Source of the DNA: Rhodocyclaceae bacterium
GTDB taxonomy: Bacteria; Pseudomonadota; Gammaproteobacteria; Burkholderiales; Rhodocyclaceae
NCBI GenBank assembly: GCA_016721505.1
Contig: JADKHX010000009.1
Span: forward strand, 62,001 to 126,000
Length of the DNA: 64,000 nt
Reading direction: 5' to 3'
The position numbers and the translations under genes are program-made. A model generated the notes under the pieces. It was given only the letters and a program-made list of their open reading frames with translations. It was not told where the DNA came from and made no database searches. Each line of letters begins with the position of its first letter. Within the stretch, counting starts at the first letter, position 1. This document shows positions 45,938 to 54,598 of this stretch, one piece after another.

Positions 45938-46548
45938 GTTTGATCAACGCTACGCGGCGCTATGTCGTATTGGTCTCGGGACGCGGAAGCAATCTGAGCG
46001 CCATCCTCGCTGCGTCTTCGCCCGGACAGTGTGCGGCAGTGATTAGCAATCGTGCCGACGCGGGGGCTTTGGAAATAGCCAGCGCGCAGGGAATTGACAC
46101 CGCAGTGGTGCCGCATCAAAACTATGCGACACGTGATTTATTTGATGTTGCGTTGGCCGATGTGGTCGCGCGCTACAAGCCGGATTTGGTTGTGATGGCT
46201 GGATTCATGCGCATCCTTGGCGAGCAATTTGTAAATCGTTTTGAAGGCCGCATGATCAATATTCATCCTTCACTTTTACCGGCCTTTCCAGGCACACATA
46301 CCCATGCGCGTGCGCTTGACGCCGGTGTCAAAACGCACGGTTGTACTGTGCATTTGGTGACCAGCGAACTCGACGCCGGTCCCATCATTGCACAGGCCAG
46401 CGTACCGGTTTTGGCGGGCGACGACGTGGCAACGCTGTCTGCGCGCGTGCTGGTCGAAGAGCATCGTTTATATCCGCGCGTGGTGCAAGATTGGCTGGCG
46501 GGAAATTTTGATCAACGCTTGCGCGAACTTGCCGCGCGGGAGTGCTGA
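45934..46548 (+). CDS. purN: Phosphoribosylglycinamide formyltransferase
   Basis: The protein has 204 residues. PurN formylates GAR with 10-formyltetrahydrofolate in purine synthesis. The N-terminal VLVSGRGSNLSAILAA binds the phosphate, the catalytic segment is MINIHPSLLPAFPGTHTHARAL, and the later HGCTVHLVTSELDAGPIIAQA carries the conserved Asp. It overlaps the preceding lipoprotein gene and the next DUF3108 gene by a few bases if that gene uses its earlier start. Confidence 0.96.
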   Translation: MSLINATRRYVVLVSGRGSNLSAILAASSPGQCAAVISNRADAGALEIASAQGIDTAVVPHQNYATRDLFDVALADVVARYKPDLVVMAGFMRILGEQFVNRFEGRMINIHPSLLPAFPGTHTHARALDAGVKTHGCTVHLVTSELDAGPIIAQASVPVLAGDDVATLSARVLVEEHRLYPRVVQDWLAGNFDQRLRELAAREC

Positions 46549-46550
46549 AC

Positions 46551-47381
46551 ATGGTGCGCTACGTTTTTAGGCTCCTACCAATGGCAATTATTTCCGCACT
46601 GCCTTTGGCGTACGCGGCCGACAGCGTGTCCACGTTGGCGGCGACACTTAACAGCGGCGAATCAGGGAGTTCGCAAAGCACTGCTTTGCGCCTGAGTAGC
46701 GGCTCGGCTGTGCAAAGCCGAGACTCCACGCCACTCCCAACTGGCGAGGCAAATAAAGTCGCGAACTTTTTTCCGCGCGAAGGTAGTCTTGAATACACAG
46801 TGATGCGTGGCGATGGCGGTTTTGTGCTGGGCAAAGCGCGGCACGAATGGCATTTTGATGGCAAAAGTTATTCGCTTAAAAGTAGTGTCGAAACGACTGG
46901 TCTGGCAGCGTTACTTAAGTCGATCAAAGCGGTGCAGCAAAGCCGTGGCGAGCTTACGGCAGGGGGGCTCAAACCGCAGGAATTTACTCAAGAGCGCGGC
47001 AAAGGCCTTGAACAAGCTCGCTTTGATTGGGTTCGTGGCACCGTAAAAAATGGTGAAGTAGAAGATGCGTTGATCGCGGGAACGCAAGACGTGCTGTCGG
47101 TCTATTACCAACTGGCCTGGCTGTCGCCGATACGCGGAGCGGTCGAAATTCCCATTGCTACCGGCCGCAAGCTTGACCGCTATCGTTTTGAAGTTATCGG
47201 CGAAGAAACCTTAAGCCTCGAAGACGGCCCGCAGCAGGTGACGCATCTGCGTGGAAAAACTACTAATGACACGATGGATTTATGGTTCGCCCCGCGCCTT
47301 AGTCCACTGCCTTTGCGCATCACCCTACTCAATAGCAAAGGCGAACTTTACGATCAGCGCGTCAAGCGCATTGCACGCTGA
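46551..47381 (+). CDS. DUF3108 family periplasmic protein with in-frame repeat insertion
   Basis: From the ATG at 46551 the protein has 276 residues; a GTG at 46542 is an alternative. A signal peptide covers about residues 1-23 (PMAIISALPLAYAADS). Residues about 35-66 are encoded by a long repeat copy (GSSQSTALRLSSGSAVQSRDSTPLPTGE) and sit between the signal peptide and the DUF3108 domain, which follows from about 75 (REGSLEYTVMRGDGGFVLGKA to the C-terminus). DUF3108 proteins are predicted periplasmic or outer-membrane-associated proteins of unknown role. The gene order purN-DUF3108-rsmB is compact. Confidence 0.8.
   Translation: MVRYVFRLLPMAIISALPLAYAADSVSTLAATLNSGESGSSQSTALRLSSGSAVQSRDSTPLPTGEANKVANFFPREGSLEYTVMRGDGGFVLGKARHEWHFDGKSYSLKSSVETTGLAALLKSIKAVQQSRGELTAGGLKPQEFTQERGKGLEQARFDWVRGTVKNGEVEDALIAGTQDVLSVYYQLAWLSPIRGAVEIPIATGRKLDRYRFEVIGEETLSLEDGPQQVTHLRGKTTNDTMDLWFAPRLSPLPLRITLLNSKGELYDQRVKRIAR
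46654..46748 (+). repeat. Dispersed repeat, long form, copy L5 (in frame inside the DUF3108 gene)
   Basis: It starts GCGGCGAATCAGGGAG and ends CTCCCAACTGGCGA. Both hairpins are intact: GCAAAGC-ACT-GCTTTGC and CTCGGCT...AGCCGAG. It encodes SGSAVQSRDS in the same frame as the copies in mutL and hslO. Confidence 0.93.
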
Positions 47382-47410
47382 TTTAGTCACACCAACTAAA
47401 AAAATCGACT

Positions 47411-48694
47411 ATGAATCAACACCAAGCCAACGATGTTTCCCTCGCCTTACTAAACACGACAGTATTTGCGACGACTGAAGCGCTGACGTTTTCACAACCG
47501 GCAGATGTGGCGTTGTCGAATTTTTTTCGCACGCATAAGAGTGGTGCACGCGACCGTGCTTTCATCGCTGAAGCGGTCTATGCCGTGATACGCCGAAAAC
47601 GTTCGCTGGAACATTTGATCACTGCATCGGGCACCAAAATCTCGCCACGGTTTTTGTTGATTGCGGCGCTGACGCAAGTCATGGGTTTTGGCGCGCGCCA
47701 ACTTGATGCGGCGCTGCGTCCAGCCGAGCGGCAATGGCTGTCGGATTTACGCGCGCTATCCATTACCGACGGTACGCAGGCCGAACAATTGGATTTTCCG
47801 GATTGGCTGTATGAGCGATTGGCTGTTCGCATGCCGGAGGCGGAATTGAAAGCGCTTGCTAAGGCACTCAACTCACCGGCGCAGCTCGACCTGCGTGTCA
47901 ATATCTTGAAAGCGGAACGCAGTGCAGTGTTGGCGCAATTTGCCGAGCAAAATATCCCCGCTACGGCCTGCACCTACTCACCATTTGGGATTCGGATTGA
48001 TGGCAAACCAGCGCTGCAGAAGCACGCCTTGTTCCTCGATGGAAGTGTCGAAGTGCAAGACGAAGGCTCGCAATTATTGTGTCATTTGATGCAGCCGCGG
48101 CGTGGCGAAATGGTTGTGGATTTTTGTGCAGGCGCCGGTGGTAAAACTTTAGCTTTGGGCGCGCTGATGCGTTCGAGCGGGCGCTTGTACGCGTTTGATA
48201 CCGCCGAGCATCGTTTGGCGAAACTCAAACCACGTGCTGCGCGTGCGGGTTTGTCGAATGTGCATTCAGCTTGCATTGCTAATGAGAGCGACTTGCGCGT
48301 TCGGCGTCTGTCTGGAAAAGTTGATCGTGTGCTGGTTGATGCTCCATGCTCCGGCCTTGGAACGCTGCGCCGCAATCCGGATTTGAAATGGCGACAGACG
48401 CCGGAAAGTGTGACCGAACTGTGCATCAAACAACGCGATATTCTGACTGCTGCAGCGCATCTGCTCAAAGTCGGCGGACGGCTGGTGTATGCCACCTGTA
48501 GCATTTTGGATGAGGAAAATTCCGCGATCGTCGATGCGTTTTTGAGCGCAAATCCCAACTTCGTGCGCCTGTCTGCGCGCAAGATTTTGCAGGCGCAACA
48601 CATTAACTTGGAATGCACCGACGATTTGCGTTTGTTGCCGCAGCGCCACGGCACGGATGGGTTTTACGCGGCGGTGTTGCAACGGCAAAGTTAA
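47411..48694 (+). CDS. rsmB: 16S rRNA m5C methyltransferase RsmB-like
   Basis: The protein has 427 residues. An N-terminal NusB-like domain (about 15-130) precedes the SAM-dependent methyltransferase, with motif I VVDFCAGAGGKTLALG, the first catalytic-Cys motif VDAPCSGLGTLRRNPDLKW and the second, TCSILDEENSAIVDAF. RsmB methylates C967 of 16S rRNA. The sequence also fits related RsmB/RsmF-type proteins, but the NusB domain and spacing favour RsmB. Confidence 0.88.
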   Translation: MNQHQANDVSLALLNTTVFATTEALTFSQPADVALSNFFRTHKSGARDRAFIAEAVYAVIRRKRSLEHLITASGTKISPRFLLIAALTQVMGFGARQLDAALRPAERQWLSDLRALSITDGTQAEQLDFPDWLYERLAVRMPEAELKALAKALNSPAQLDLRVNILKAERSAVLAQFAEQNIPATACTYSPFGIRIDGKPALQKHALFLDGSVEVQDEGSQLLCHLMQPRRGEMVVDFCAGAGGKTLALGALMRSSGRLYAFDTAEHRLAKLKPRAARAGLSNVHSACIANESDLRVRRLSGKVDRVLVDAPCSGLGTLRRNPDLKWRQTPESVTELCIKQRDILTAAAHLLKVGGRLVYATCSILDEENSAIVDAFLSANPNFVRLSARKILQAQHINLECTDDLRLLPQRHGTDGFYAAVLQRQS

Positions 48695-48698
48695 ACAG

Positions 48699-49259
48699 AT
48701 GCATGCATTTTTATTAGCAGCATTGCTCTCCGTTTGCAGCATTGCGAGTGGCACCGCATTGGCTGCACCGCAAGCCGCCCAAGGCACAGTCGACGTTTTA
48801 TTCACGCCATGGGATGACGCAGAAGGCGCACTGGTGCGCGCGCTCGGTGACGCGCGCAAGACCATACATGTGCAGGCGTATTTGATCACCAGTCGACCGA
48901 TTGCCAATGCGCTATTTGCGGCGGTGGTTCGTGGCGTCAAAGTCGAACTTCTGGCAGATCGGGAAATGGCAATCAAAACTGCCAACTCCCAAATTTCTGA
49001 GTTGGCCAGTCGCGGTGTATCGGTATGGTTCGAAACACAATATGCAGCGGCGCACAACAAAATTATTCTCATTGATGCACTGTCGCCGATGCCGGTCATT
49101 ATTACTGGTAGCTACAATTACACATGGTCGGCGCAAGCGCGTAATGCGGAGAATCTCTTGCTGTTACGCGGCGATATCAATCTCGCCAAACGCTATCTGG
49201 CGAACTGGCAGAGACATCGCGGTGAAGCGCAAGCGTGGACGGACGAGGGTGTGAAATGA
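48699..49259 (+). CDS. Secreted phospholipase D-like nuclease family protein
   Basis: From the ATG at 48699 the protein has 187 residues with a signal peptide (MHAFLLAALLSVCSIASGTALA). It has a single HKD motif, HNKIILIDA, followed by IITGSYNYTWSAQARNAENLLL, like the Nuc-type PLD enzymes that act as dimers with one motif each. Nuc degrades DNA in the periplasm; whether this protein acts on DNA or lipid is not visible. It starts just past rsmB, and its stop overlaps the mscS start. Confidence 0.82.
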   Translation: MHAFLLAALLSVCSIASGTALAAPQAAQGTVDVLFTPWDDAEGALVRALGDARKTIHVQAYLITSRPIANALFAAVVRGVKVELLADREMAIKTANSQISELASRGVSVWFETQYAAAHNKIILIDALSPMPVIITGSYNYTWSAQARNAENLLLLRGDINLAKRYLANWQRHRGEAQAWTDEGVK

Positions 49260-50512
49260 AAAGTGTATGGCAAGGCGTCATCACAGATTTTTCCGAGCCC
49301 GGCGCGCTCTGGCAGTTCGGCGCTATGGCCGTGGTGCTGGCGCTCGCTTGGGCCATCGAGCGATTTGCTTTGGGTAACAAGTTACCTCATGGTCGCGCCT
49401 GGGAGATAGGTCGTGGCGGCGTGCGACGGGTAATTTTTCCGCTAATGAGCGGATTGATCATGCTGGCAGCGATACCTTTGTTTCGAATGCTCATGCCGGT
49501 TCATTTGCTTTTGGTCTTTATCCCGCTATTTATGTCGATGGCGGGAATCCGTATGGTCTTTTATGTATTGCGCCATAGTTTTTCCGGTTCATCGTGGATG
49601 GTGATTTTCGAGCGCTGGTTTGCATTGTTGGTGTGGGGCGTAGTCGCATTGCACATCGTTGGATTGTTGCCTGATGTCATCGCCGCGCTTGAGTCCGTCG
49701 ATTTCCATATTGGCAAACAAAGCCTGACTTTGTGGCAAGTTTTGCAGGGTATTGCGACAGTGCTAATCACTGTGTTTGCTGCGCTGTGGTTGGGCGGTGT
49801 GGTCGACGCGCGATTACAAGCAGCGCATGAGCTCGACCGAAGCTTACGTGAAGTGTTTGCTCGCCTGTCCAAAGCGATATTGGTTGTTGTGGCTGTGCTG
49901 ATTAGCTTGCCGATGGTTGGCATTGACCTGACGACACTGTCTGTATTCGGTGGCGCGCTGGGCGTTGGGCTTGGCTTTGGTCTGCAAAAAATAGCCAGTA
50001 ATTACGTGTCGGGATTTATCTTATTGCTCGAACGCTCTATTCGCATCGGCAACATGATTGCGGTGGGGCAAGACCGCGGTGAAGTTACGCGCATCACTAC
50101 GCGATTCACCGTGCTGAGAAACTTCTCAGGCGTTGAAGCGCTGGTACCCAATGAAGTGCTTATCGGTTCAGTGGTGCTTAACGAGTCTTACACCGACCGC
50201 CGCGTGCGTCGTTTGGTGACGGTGCAAGTGGCTTATGACAGTGATGTGGATGCAGCAATGAATATCATGATCGAAGCGGCGCAATCACAGGCTCGCGTAC
50301 TCAGCGATCCACCGGTCACCGCACAGTTGATTGAGTTTGCAGATTCCGGCATAAAGCTAGAAGTCGGTTTCTGGATTGGAGATCCCGAGGAAGGCACCGG
50401 CGCGGTTCGTTCAGAAATCAATCTCGCCATCTGGCGCGCGTTCAAAGTTGCCGGAATTCATATTCCTTTTCCGCAACGTGAAATACGAATTTTGGGAGCA
50501 GAAAATGGCTGA
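49256..50512 (+). CDS. MscS-family mechanosensitive channel
   Basis: From the ATG at 49256, which overlaps the preceding stop as ATGA, the protein has 418 residues. Several N-terminal hydrophobic helices (about 20-190) precede the MscS pore-lining helix and beta domain: GGALGVGLGFGLQKIASNYVSG, LLLERSIRIGNMIAVG and VLRNFSGVEALVPNEVLIG. MscS channels open on membrane tension to release solutes in osmotic downshock. The long N-terminal membrane part places it among the larger MscS paralogues rather than the classical short MscS. Confidence 0.88.
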   Translation: MKSVWQGVITDFSEPGALWQFGAMAVVLALAWAIERFALGNKLPHGRAWEIGRGGVRRVIFPLMSGLIMLAAIPLFRMLMPVHLLLVFIPLFMSMAGIRMVFYVLRHSFSGSSWMVIFERWFALLVWGVVALHIVGLLPDVIAALESVDFHIGKQSLTLWQVLQGIATVLITVFAALWLGGVVDARLQAAHELDRSLREVFARLSKAILVVVAVLISLPMVGIDLTTLSVFGGALGVGLGFGLQKIASNYVSGFILLLERSIRIGNMIAVGQDRGEVTRITTRFTVLRNFSGVEALVPNEVLIGSVVLNESYTDRRVRRLVTVQVAYDSDVDAAMNIMIEAAQSQARVLSDPPVTAQLIEFADSGIKLEVGFWIGDPEEGTGAVRSEINLAIWRAFKVAGIHIPFPQREIRILGAENG

Positions 50513-51260
50513 GAAAAACGCAGAAACCCGCTTGATTCACGGCTTCCACGCCGTCACCGCCAAACTGCGCCAGGCCAGTGATGATGTACGCGAATTGTTT
50601 ATTGCCGAAGGTCGGCAAGACGGGCGCATGCGAGACTTACTCAAGCTGGCGGCGGACAAGAATGTGCGGGTGGTGCTATCTGACAACGCAAGGTTGGATG
50701 GACTCACCGGTGGCCATACCCATCAAGGCGTTGTGGCGCGTGTTTCTGCACAAATGCGCCACGTGACGCTCGATGATGTGCTCGATGGTCTGACCGAACC
50801 CGCGTTGATTCTGGTGCTCGATGGCATCACCGATCCGCATAATTTGGGTGCCTGTTTGCGCGTTGCCGATGCGGCCGGCGCGCATGCCGTGGTGGCGCCA
50901 AAAGACAAGGCTGTGGGTTTGAATGCGACTGCGATCAAAGTCGCTAGCGGCGCGGCGGACACCGTGCCTTATGTCGTCGTCACCAATCTGGCACGGAGTC
51001 TGCGCGAGATGCAAGAGCTCGGCATTTGGGTGATAGGTGCAACTGGTGATGCGACGCAAGATATTTACAGCGTTGATCAAAAAGTCGCTTGCGCTTGGGT
51101 ACTTGGTGCTGAAGGCCCAGGCATGCGTCGACTGACCACAGAGACTTGCGATGTATTGGCACGCATACCAATGCATGGCAGCGTCGAAAGCCTTAACGTG
51201 TCAGTATCGGCAGGAATATGTTTGTTTGAAGCGCGACGACAGCGATCGTCGAAAACTTAG
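50505..51260 (+). CDS. rlmB: 23S rRNA (guanosine-2'-O-)-methyltransferase RlmB
   Basis: From the ATG at 50505 the protein has 251 residues; the upstream frame to 50376 lies inside mscS. It is a SPOUT-family enzyme with an N-terminal RNA-binding substrate domain (LIHGFHAVTAKLRQ) and a knotted SAM-binding domain with LVLDGITDPHNLGACLR and LGAEGPGMRRLTTETCD, ending IPMHGSVESLNVSVSAGICLFE. RlmB methylates G2251 of 23S rRNA. It overlaps mscS by 8 bases. Confidence 0.94.
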   Translation: MAEKNAETRLIHGFHAVTAKLRQASDDVRELFIAEGRQDGRMRDLLKLAADKNVRVVLSDNARLDGLTGGHTHQGVVARVSAQMRHVTLDDVLDGLTEPALILVLDGITDPHNLGACLRVADAAGAHAVVAPKDKAVGLNATAIKVASGAADTVPYVVVTNLARSLREMQELGIWVIGATGDATQDIYSVDQKVACAWVLGAEGPGMRRLTTETCDVLARIPMHGSVESLNVSVSAGICLFEARRQRSSKT

Positions 51261-51727
51261 CTAGGCAGCTCAAAGTTAGTGATTGCATCGCGCAATCGTG
51301 CTGGTAATGGAACTGATTTTTTGGTTGCCGGATTGGCAAATACGTAAACGACTTCACCATCAACCAAACATTCCTCGCCGCGAAAAATCGCCAATGTAAA
51401 GGTGATGCTCGAATTGCCGACGCGGGCGGCGCGGGCGCAAACTTCTAGTTGGTTGTCGTAGAGCGCCGAGGCGTGATAGTTAACCAAGCTTTTGACGACA
51501 AATAAATCACCGTCTGCATAGACCAGTTGGTCGGGGTAGGTGAGGCCTATCGCGCGCCAGTATTCGGTGATGCCGAGATCGAAATAGGCTAAATAATGCG
51601 CGTTGAAAACGATGTTCTGTGCGTCAACTTCAGCCCAGCGTACGCGCAGTGGGTGATGCAGACGGAATTCAGATCTAGTTAGCGACGTTTTTGTTGCTAA
51701 AGCCGAATTCACCAAAGCTTCCACCAA
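51257..51727 (-). CDS. Acyl-CoA thioesterase, 4-hydroxybenzoyl-CoA thioesterase fold
   Basis: The protein has about 156 residues with a single hotdog domain: RVRWAEVDAQNIVFNAHYLAYFDLGITEYW has the Asp-based active-site pattern of YbgC/FadM-type thioesterases. It would hydrolyse acyl-CoA; the chain type is unknown. The start is uncertain: TTG 51727, GTG 51724 or GTG 51712, all at or inside the bamD stop. It is convergent with rlmB and overlaps it by 4 bases. Confidence 0.82.
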   Translation of the reverse strand: MVEALVNSALATKTSLTRSEFRLHHPLRVRWAEVDAQNIVFNAHYLAYFDLGITEYWRAIGLTYPDQLVYADGDLFVVKSLVNYHASALYDNQLEVCARAARVGNSSITFTLAIFRGEECLVDGEVVYVFANPATKKSVPLPARLRDAITNFELPS

Positions 51728-52536
51728 GGGTCTGGCGTACCCAAACCACGCACAAAGTATTCGCTCTTGGGGAAATTCTTACGCATGATGCGTTCGGTAT
51801 CGTCGCGCAAATCGTTCATCGCCAGTAAGTCATAAGCCTTGATCATCAGGAACAATGCTTCCTCGTGCGCCGGTGCGTCGGGGTAAGTTTTGATTGCAGT
51901 CTGCGCGCGATTGAGCGCAGCGACATAGGCGCCGCGTTTCAGGTAATAACGCGCGACGTGGACTTCATAGGATGCCAGCGAATTCACCAGATAGTTCATT
52001 CGCGCAATGGCATCAGGGGTGTATTTGCTGTCGGGAAACCGGCGTACCAGTTCTTTAAATGCGTCGAAGGATTCGCGTGCGGCTTTTGGGTCGCGCTCGG
52101 TCAAATCCTGATTGCTGATAAAGCCCATCAAGCCAATGTCTTCGTTGAAGTTGGTGAGACCTTTGAGGTAGTAAGCGTAATCAACACTTGGATGATTGGG
52201 GTGCAGGCGGATAAAGCGATCGCAAGCCGATATCGCTGAGGCGGGTTCTTGTTGGCGAAAATAAGCATAGGCGACTTCGAGCTGTGCTTGCTGCGCATAG
52301 CGACCATAGGGGTAGCGTGCTTCAAGTTTCTCGAACAACTTAATTGCAGGTTCCCAAGCACTTTCGGACATCAGTAGTTTGGCTTCGGAATACAGCTTGC
52401 TGGCAGGCCAACGTGCTTGTTCGTCACCTTTTTCGCCCAGCGCACCACAACCGCTTAAGAGCAACGCAGCTGACAATGACAATAGCAGTGCCTGAAAAGT
52501 CCGAAGAATTGCCGCTAGACTACTTGAACTATGCAT
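51709..52536 (-). CDS. bamD: Outer membrane protein assembly factor BamD
   Basis: From the ATG at 52536 the protein has 275 residues. The signal peptide ends in the lipobox LLLSGCGALG, predicting a lipoprotein. The body is a chain of TPRs with the BamD segments ASKLYSEAKLLMSESAWEPAI, YPYGRYAQQAQLEVAYAYFRQ and RFIRLHPNHPSVDYAYYLKGL. BamD is an essential member of the BAM machine that inserts beta-barrel proteins into the outer membrane. It diverges from rluD with only 14 bp between the start codons. Confidence 0.95.
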   Translation of the reverse strand: MHSSSSLAAILRTFQALLLSLSAALLLSGCGALGEKGDEQARWPASKLYSEAKLLMSESAWEPAIKLFEKLEARYPYGRYAQQAQLEVAYAYFRQQEPASAISACDRFIRLHPNHPSVDYAYYLKGLTNFNEDIGLMGFISNQDLTERDPKAARESFDAFKELVRRFPDSKYTPDAIARMNYLVNSLASYEVHVARYYLKRGAYVAALNRAQTAIKTYPDAPAHEEALFLMIKAYDLLAMNDLRDDTERIMRKNFPKSEYFVRGLGTPDPWWKLW

Positions 52537-52550
52537 GGTCAAAAACCCTT

Positions 52551-53537
52551 ATGAGCAACGCGAAAATCGCGTCAAAAATCACTCCCGATTATAGCCCACG
52601 CCCCGTGGAGGCTCCGTCGCCTTCGTTACAAAGTGTGATTCCAGACGAGTACGCAGGTTTGCGCTTGGATGTCGCCTTGGCACGTTTGTTCCCGGAGCAT
52701 TCGCGTTCGCGATTGCAAGGTTGGTTGAAAGACGGATTGATACTATGCAACGGCGTGTCACCAGCACCAACTCACAAAGTTTATGGTGGTGAATCGGTAC
52801 GCGTTTCCATGCCGGTTACAGTCGACGCCAGCAATCAAGCCGAAGATATTTCACTAGAGATCGCCTACGAAGACGAAGTGTTGGTCGTCATCAACAAGCC
52901 CGCAGGAATGGTCGTGCATCCGGGCAATGGCAATGCCAACGGCACGTTGATGAATGCGCTGTTGCATCATGCGCCAGCGCTCGCACGAATTCCGCGTGCG
53001 GGCATCGTACATCGCTTGGACAAAGACACCAGTGGATTGTTGGTGGTGGCTAAAACACTCACCGCGCAAACCGATTTAGTGCGTCAATTGCAGGCGCGCA
53101 CGGTCAAACGGCATTACTTGGCTTTGGTGCACGGGCAAGTCAGTCACGATGGCGTGGTCGATGCGGCCATGGGTCGGCATCCGGTACATAGAACGAAAAT
53201 GGCAGTCGTCAAAGGCGGTGGCCGAGAAGCGCGAACGCACTATTTTGTACGCGAACGATTTGCCAAATCGACTCTGCTTGAATGCCATTTGGAGACCGGA
53301 CGCACGCACCAGATTCGGGTGCATATGGCGTCGATTGTGCATCCCTTGGTCGGTGATCCGGTGTACGGAAAAACCAAAAGCAGCGATGTGCGACTCGATG
53401 CATTTACGCGGCAAGCATTGCATGCGTGGCAGCTATCATTGATACATCCAGACAGCGGCGAGCAAGTATCGTGGGAAGCGCCGGTGCCTGAAGATTTTCT
53501 CGCTTTGCTGAGCGTTTTGCGTAGCGATGTTGGGTGA
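52551..53537 (+). CDS. rluD: Ribosomal large subunit pseudouridine synthase D
   Basis: From the ATG at 52551 the protein has 328 residues; the frame continuing to 52344 lies inside bamD. It has an N-terminal S4 domain (LRLDVALARLFPEHSRSRLQGWL) and a catalytic domain with the active Asp in HRLDKDTSGLLVVAKT. RluD makes the pseudouridines of helix 69 of 23S rRNA. A short repeat copy encodes GVSPAPT at residues 68-74 of the S4 domain. A GTG near 52635 is a possible alternative start. It is divergent from bamD and overlaps pgeF by one base. Confidence 0.93.
   Translation: MSNAKIASKITPDYSPRPVEAPSPSLQSVIPDEYAGLRLDVALARLFPEHSRSRLQGWLKDGLILCNGVSPAPTHKVYGGESVRVSMPVTVDASNQAEDISLEIAYEDEVLVVINKPAGMVVHPGNGNANGTLMNALLHHAPALARIPRAGIVHRLDKDTSGLLVVAKTLTAQTDLVRQLQARTVKRHYLALVHGQVSHDGVVDAAMGRHPVHRTKMAVVKGGGREARTHYFVRERFAKSTLLECHLETGRTHQIRVHMASIVHPLVGDPVYGKTKSSDVRLDAFTRQALHAWQLSLIHPDSGEQVSWEAPVPEDFLALLSVLRSDVG
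52750..52772 (+). repeat. Dispersed repeat, short form, copy S8 (inside rluD)
   Basis: AACGGCGTGTCACCAGCACC then AACT, a perfect consensus core. It encodes GVSPAPT in the S4 domain. Confidence 0.85.
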
Positions 53538-54263
53538 TGAGTAATTTCATCGTTCCTGACTGGCCTGCGCCAAAACGTGTCCGTGTTTTACAGACCACGC
53601 GGCAAGGTGGCGTGAGTGGTGCGCCGTGGTCGAGTTTTAATCTCGGCGAGCATGTCGGTGATGCATCTTCAGCGGTTGCCGAAAATCGCCGACGTTTGCG
53701 CGAACTGTTGCCAGATGAACCGGAAATGGTTAAAGCAAGTGCACGGAACGAATTGCGTTGATGCAGCGTCCATCGATATTCCCCTGGAAGCCGATGCGAG
53801 TTTTACGCGGCAATCGGGCATTGTTTGCGCGGTACAAACCGCCGATTGCTTGCCGGTGTTTTTTTGTGATGACAACGCCAAAGTAGTTGCCGTGGCGCAC
53901 GCTGGTTGGCGTGGCTTGTTAGCCGGAGTACTCGAATCCACTGTCACGGCAATGCAGATCGATCCGACGCATTTGATGGCTTGGTTTGGTCCCGCGATCG
54001 GGCCAAAAAAATTTGAAGTCGGCGACGAGGTTCGCGCCGCATTCATTGCGCATGATGCGCAAGCCTCCAGCGCATTTGTGTTAACCACAAATGGCAAATG
54101 GATGGCAGATATTTATACGTTAGCGCGCATGCGATTGGCAGAAGTTGGCATACGGCGTGTCACCAGCACCAACTCCTGCACGGTGACCCAGGCCGAAGAG
54201 TTTTTCTCTTTTCGCCGCGACGGTGTGACCGGTCGGATGGCGAGTTGTATTTGGCTGGAGTAA
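53537..54263 (+). pseudogene. pgeF: Purine nucleoside phosphorylase/laccase-domain protein PgeF (YfiH), frameshifted
   Basis: Two overlapping frames together make a YfiH/DUF152 protein. The first (ATG 53537) runs MSNFIVPDWPAPKRVRVLQTT to RELLPDEPEMV. The second carries on from WLKQVHGTNCVDAASID through TADCLPVFF and VAVAHAGWRGLLAGVLE to RDGVTGRMASCIWLE. One extra base in the AAA at 53724-53726 moves the frame; without it the protein would be continuous. The metal-binding His and Cys residues are present in the second frame. The gene may be broken, or the base may be a sequencing error. A short repeat copy lies in the second frame. In betaproteobacteria pgeF normally follows rluD. Confidence 0.85.
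54152..54174 (+). repeat. Dispersed repeat, short form, copy S9 (inside pgeF)
   Basis: TACGGCGTGTCACCAGCACC then AACT, a perfect core. It is translated in a different frame from S8, giving RRVTSTNS. Confidence 0.82.
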
Positions 54264-54267
54264 TTCG

Positions 54268-54483
54268 CTAGGGTGAATTTTCCGTTGGCGGTTCGCTTTG
54301 TGCTTCTTGCGCTTCTTTCATTCGCTGTATATGGCGCCTTTTTGGTGATCCAAAAATCCACAGTAGTAATCCCAGTGGCAAGATGCCGTAGAAAAAAAGC
54401 GTCAGCAATCCGGCAACCAAATTAGCTTCGGTAGCGGCCATCAAAATCGTGACATAGGCCCATGCGATGGCGACGATATACAT
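54268..54483 (-). CDS. Small membrane protein, function unknown
   Basis: The protein has 71 residues: two hydrophobic helices (about 4-22 and 24-44) followed by a charged tail KRRHIQRMKEAQEAQSEPP. Similar small proteins are common in Burkholderiales and are uncharacterised. It is convergent with pgeF (5 bp gap) and divergent from hpd. Confidence 0.6.
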   Translation of the reverse strand: MYIVAIAWAYVTILMAATEANLVAGLLTLFFYGILPLGLLLWIFGSPKRRHIQRMKEAQEAQSEPPTENSP

Positions 54484-54598
54484 CTAGGAATTGTATCGAG
54501 CAAACAAAACTCTGTTTTGTGAATTTCCTCTTCCGCAGCTGTTTGGTGAGGCTTATGATGCAGGCACGAATCATCACAAAAATCGCAGGGAGAAATTT

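Noticed and set aside
53715..53745. Programmed frameshifting in pgeF
   Set aside because: No slippery heptamer or downstream pseudoknot is evident, and the family is not known to use recoding.
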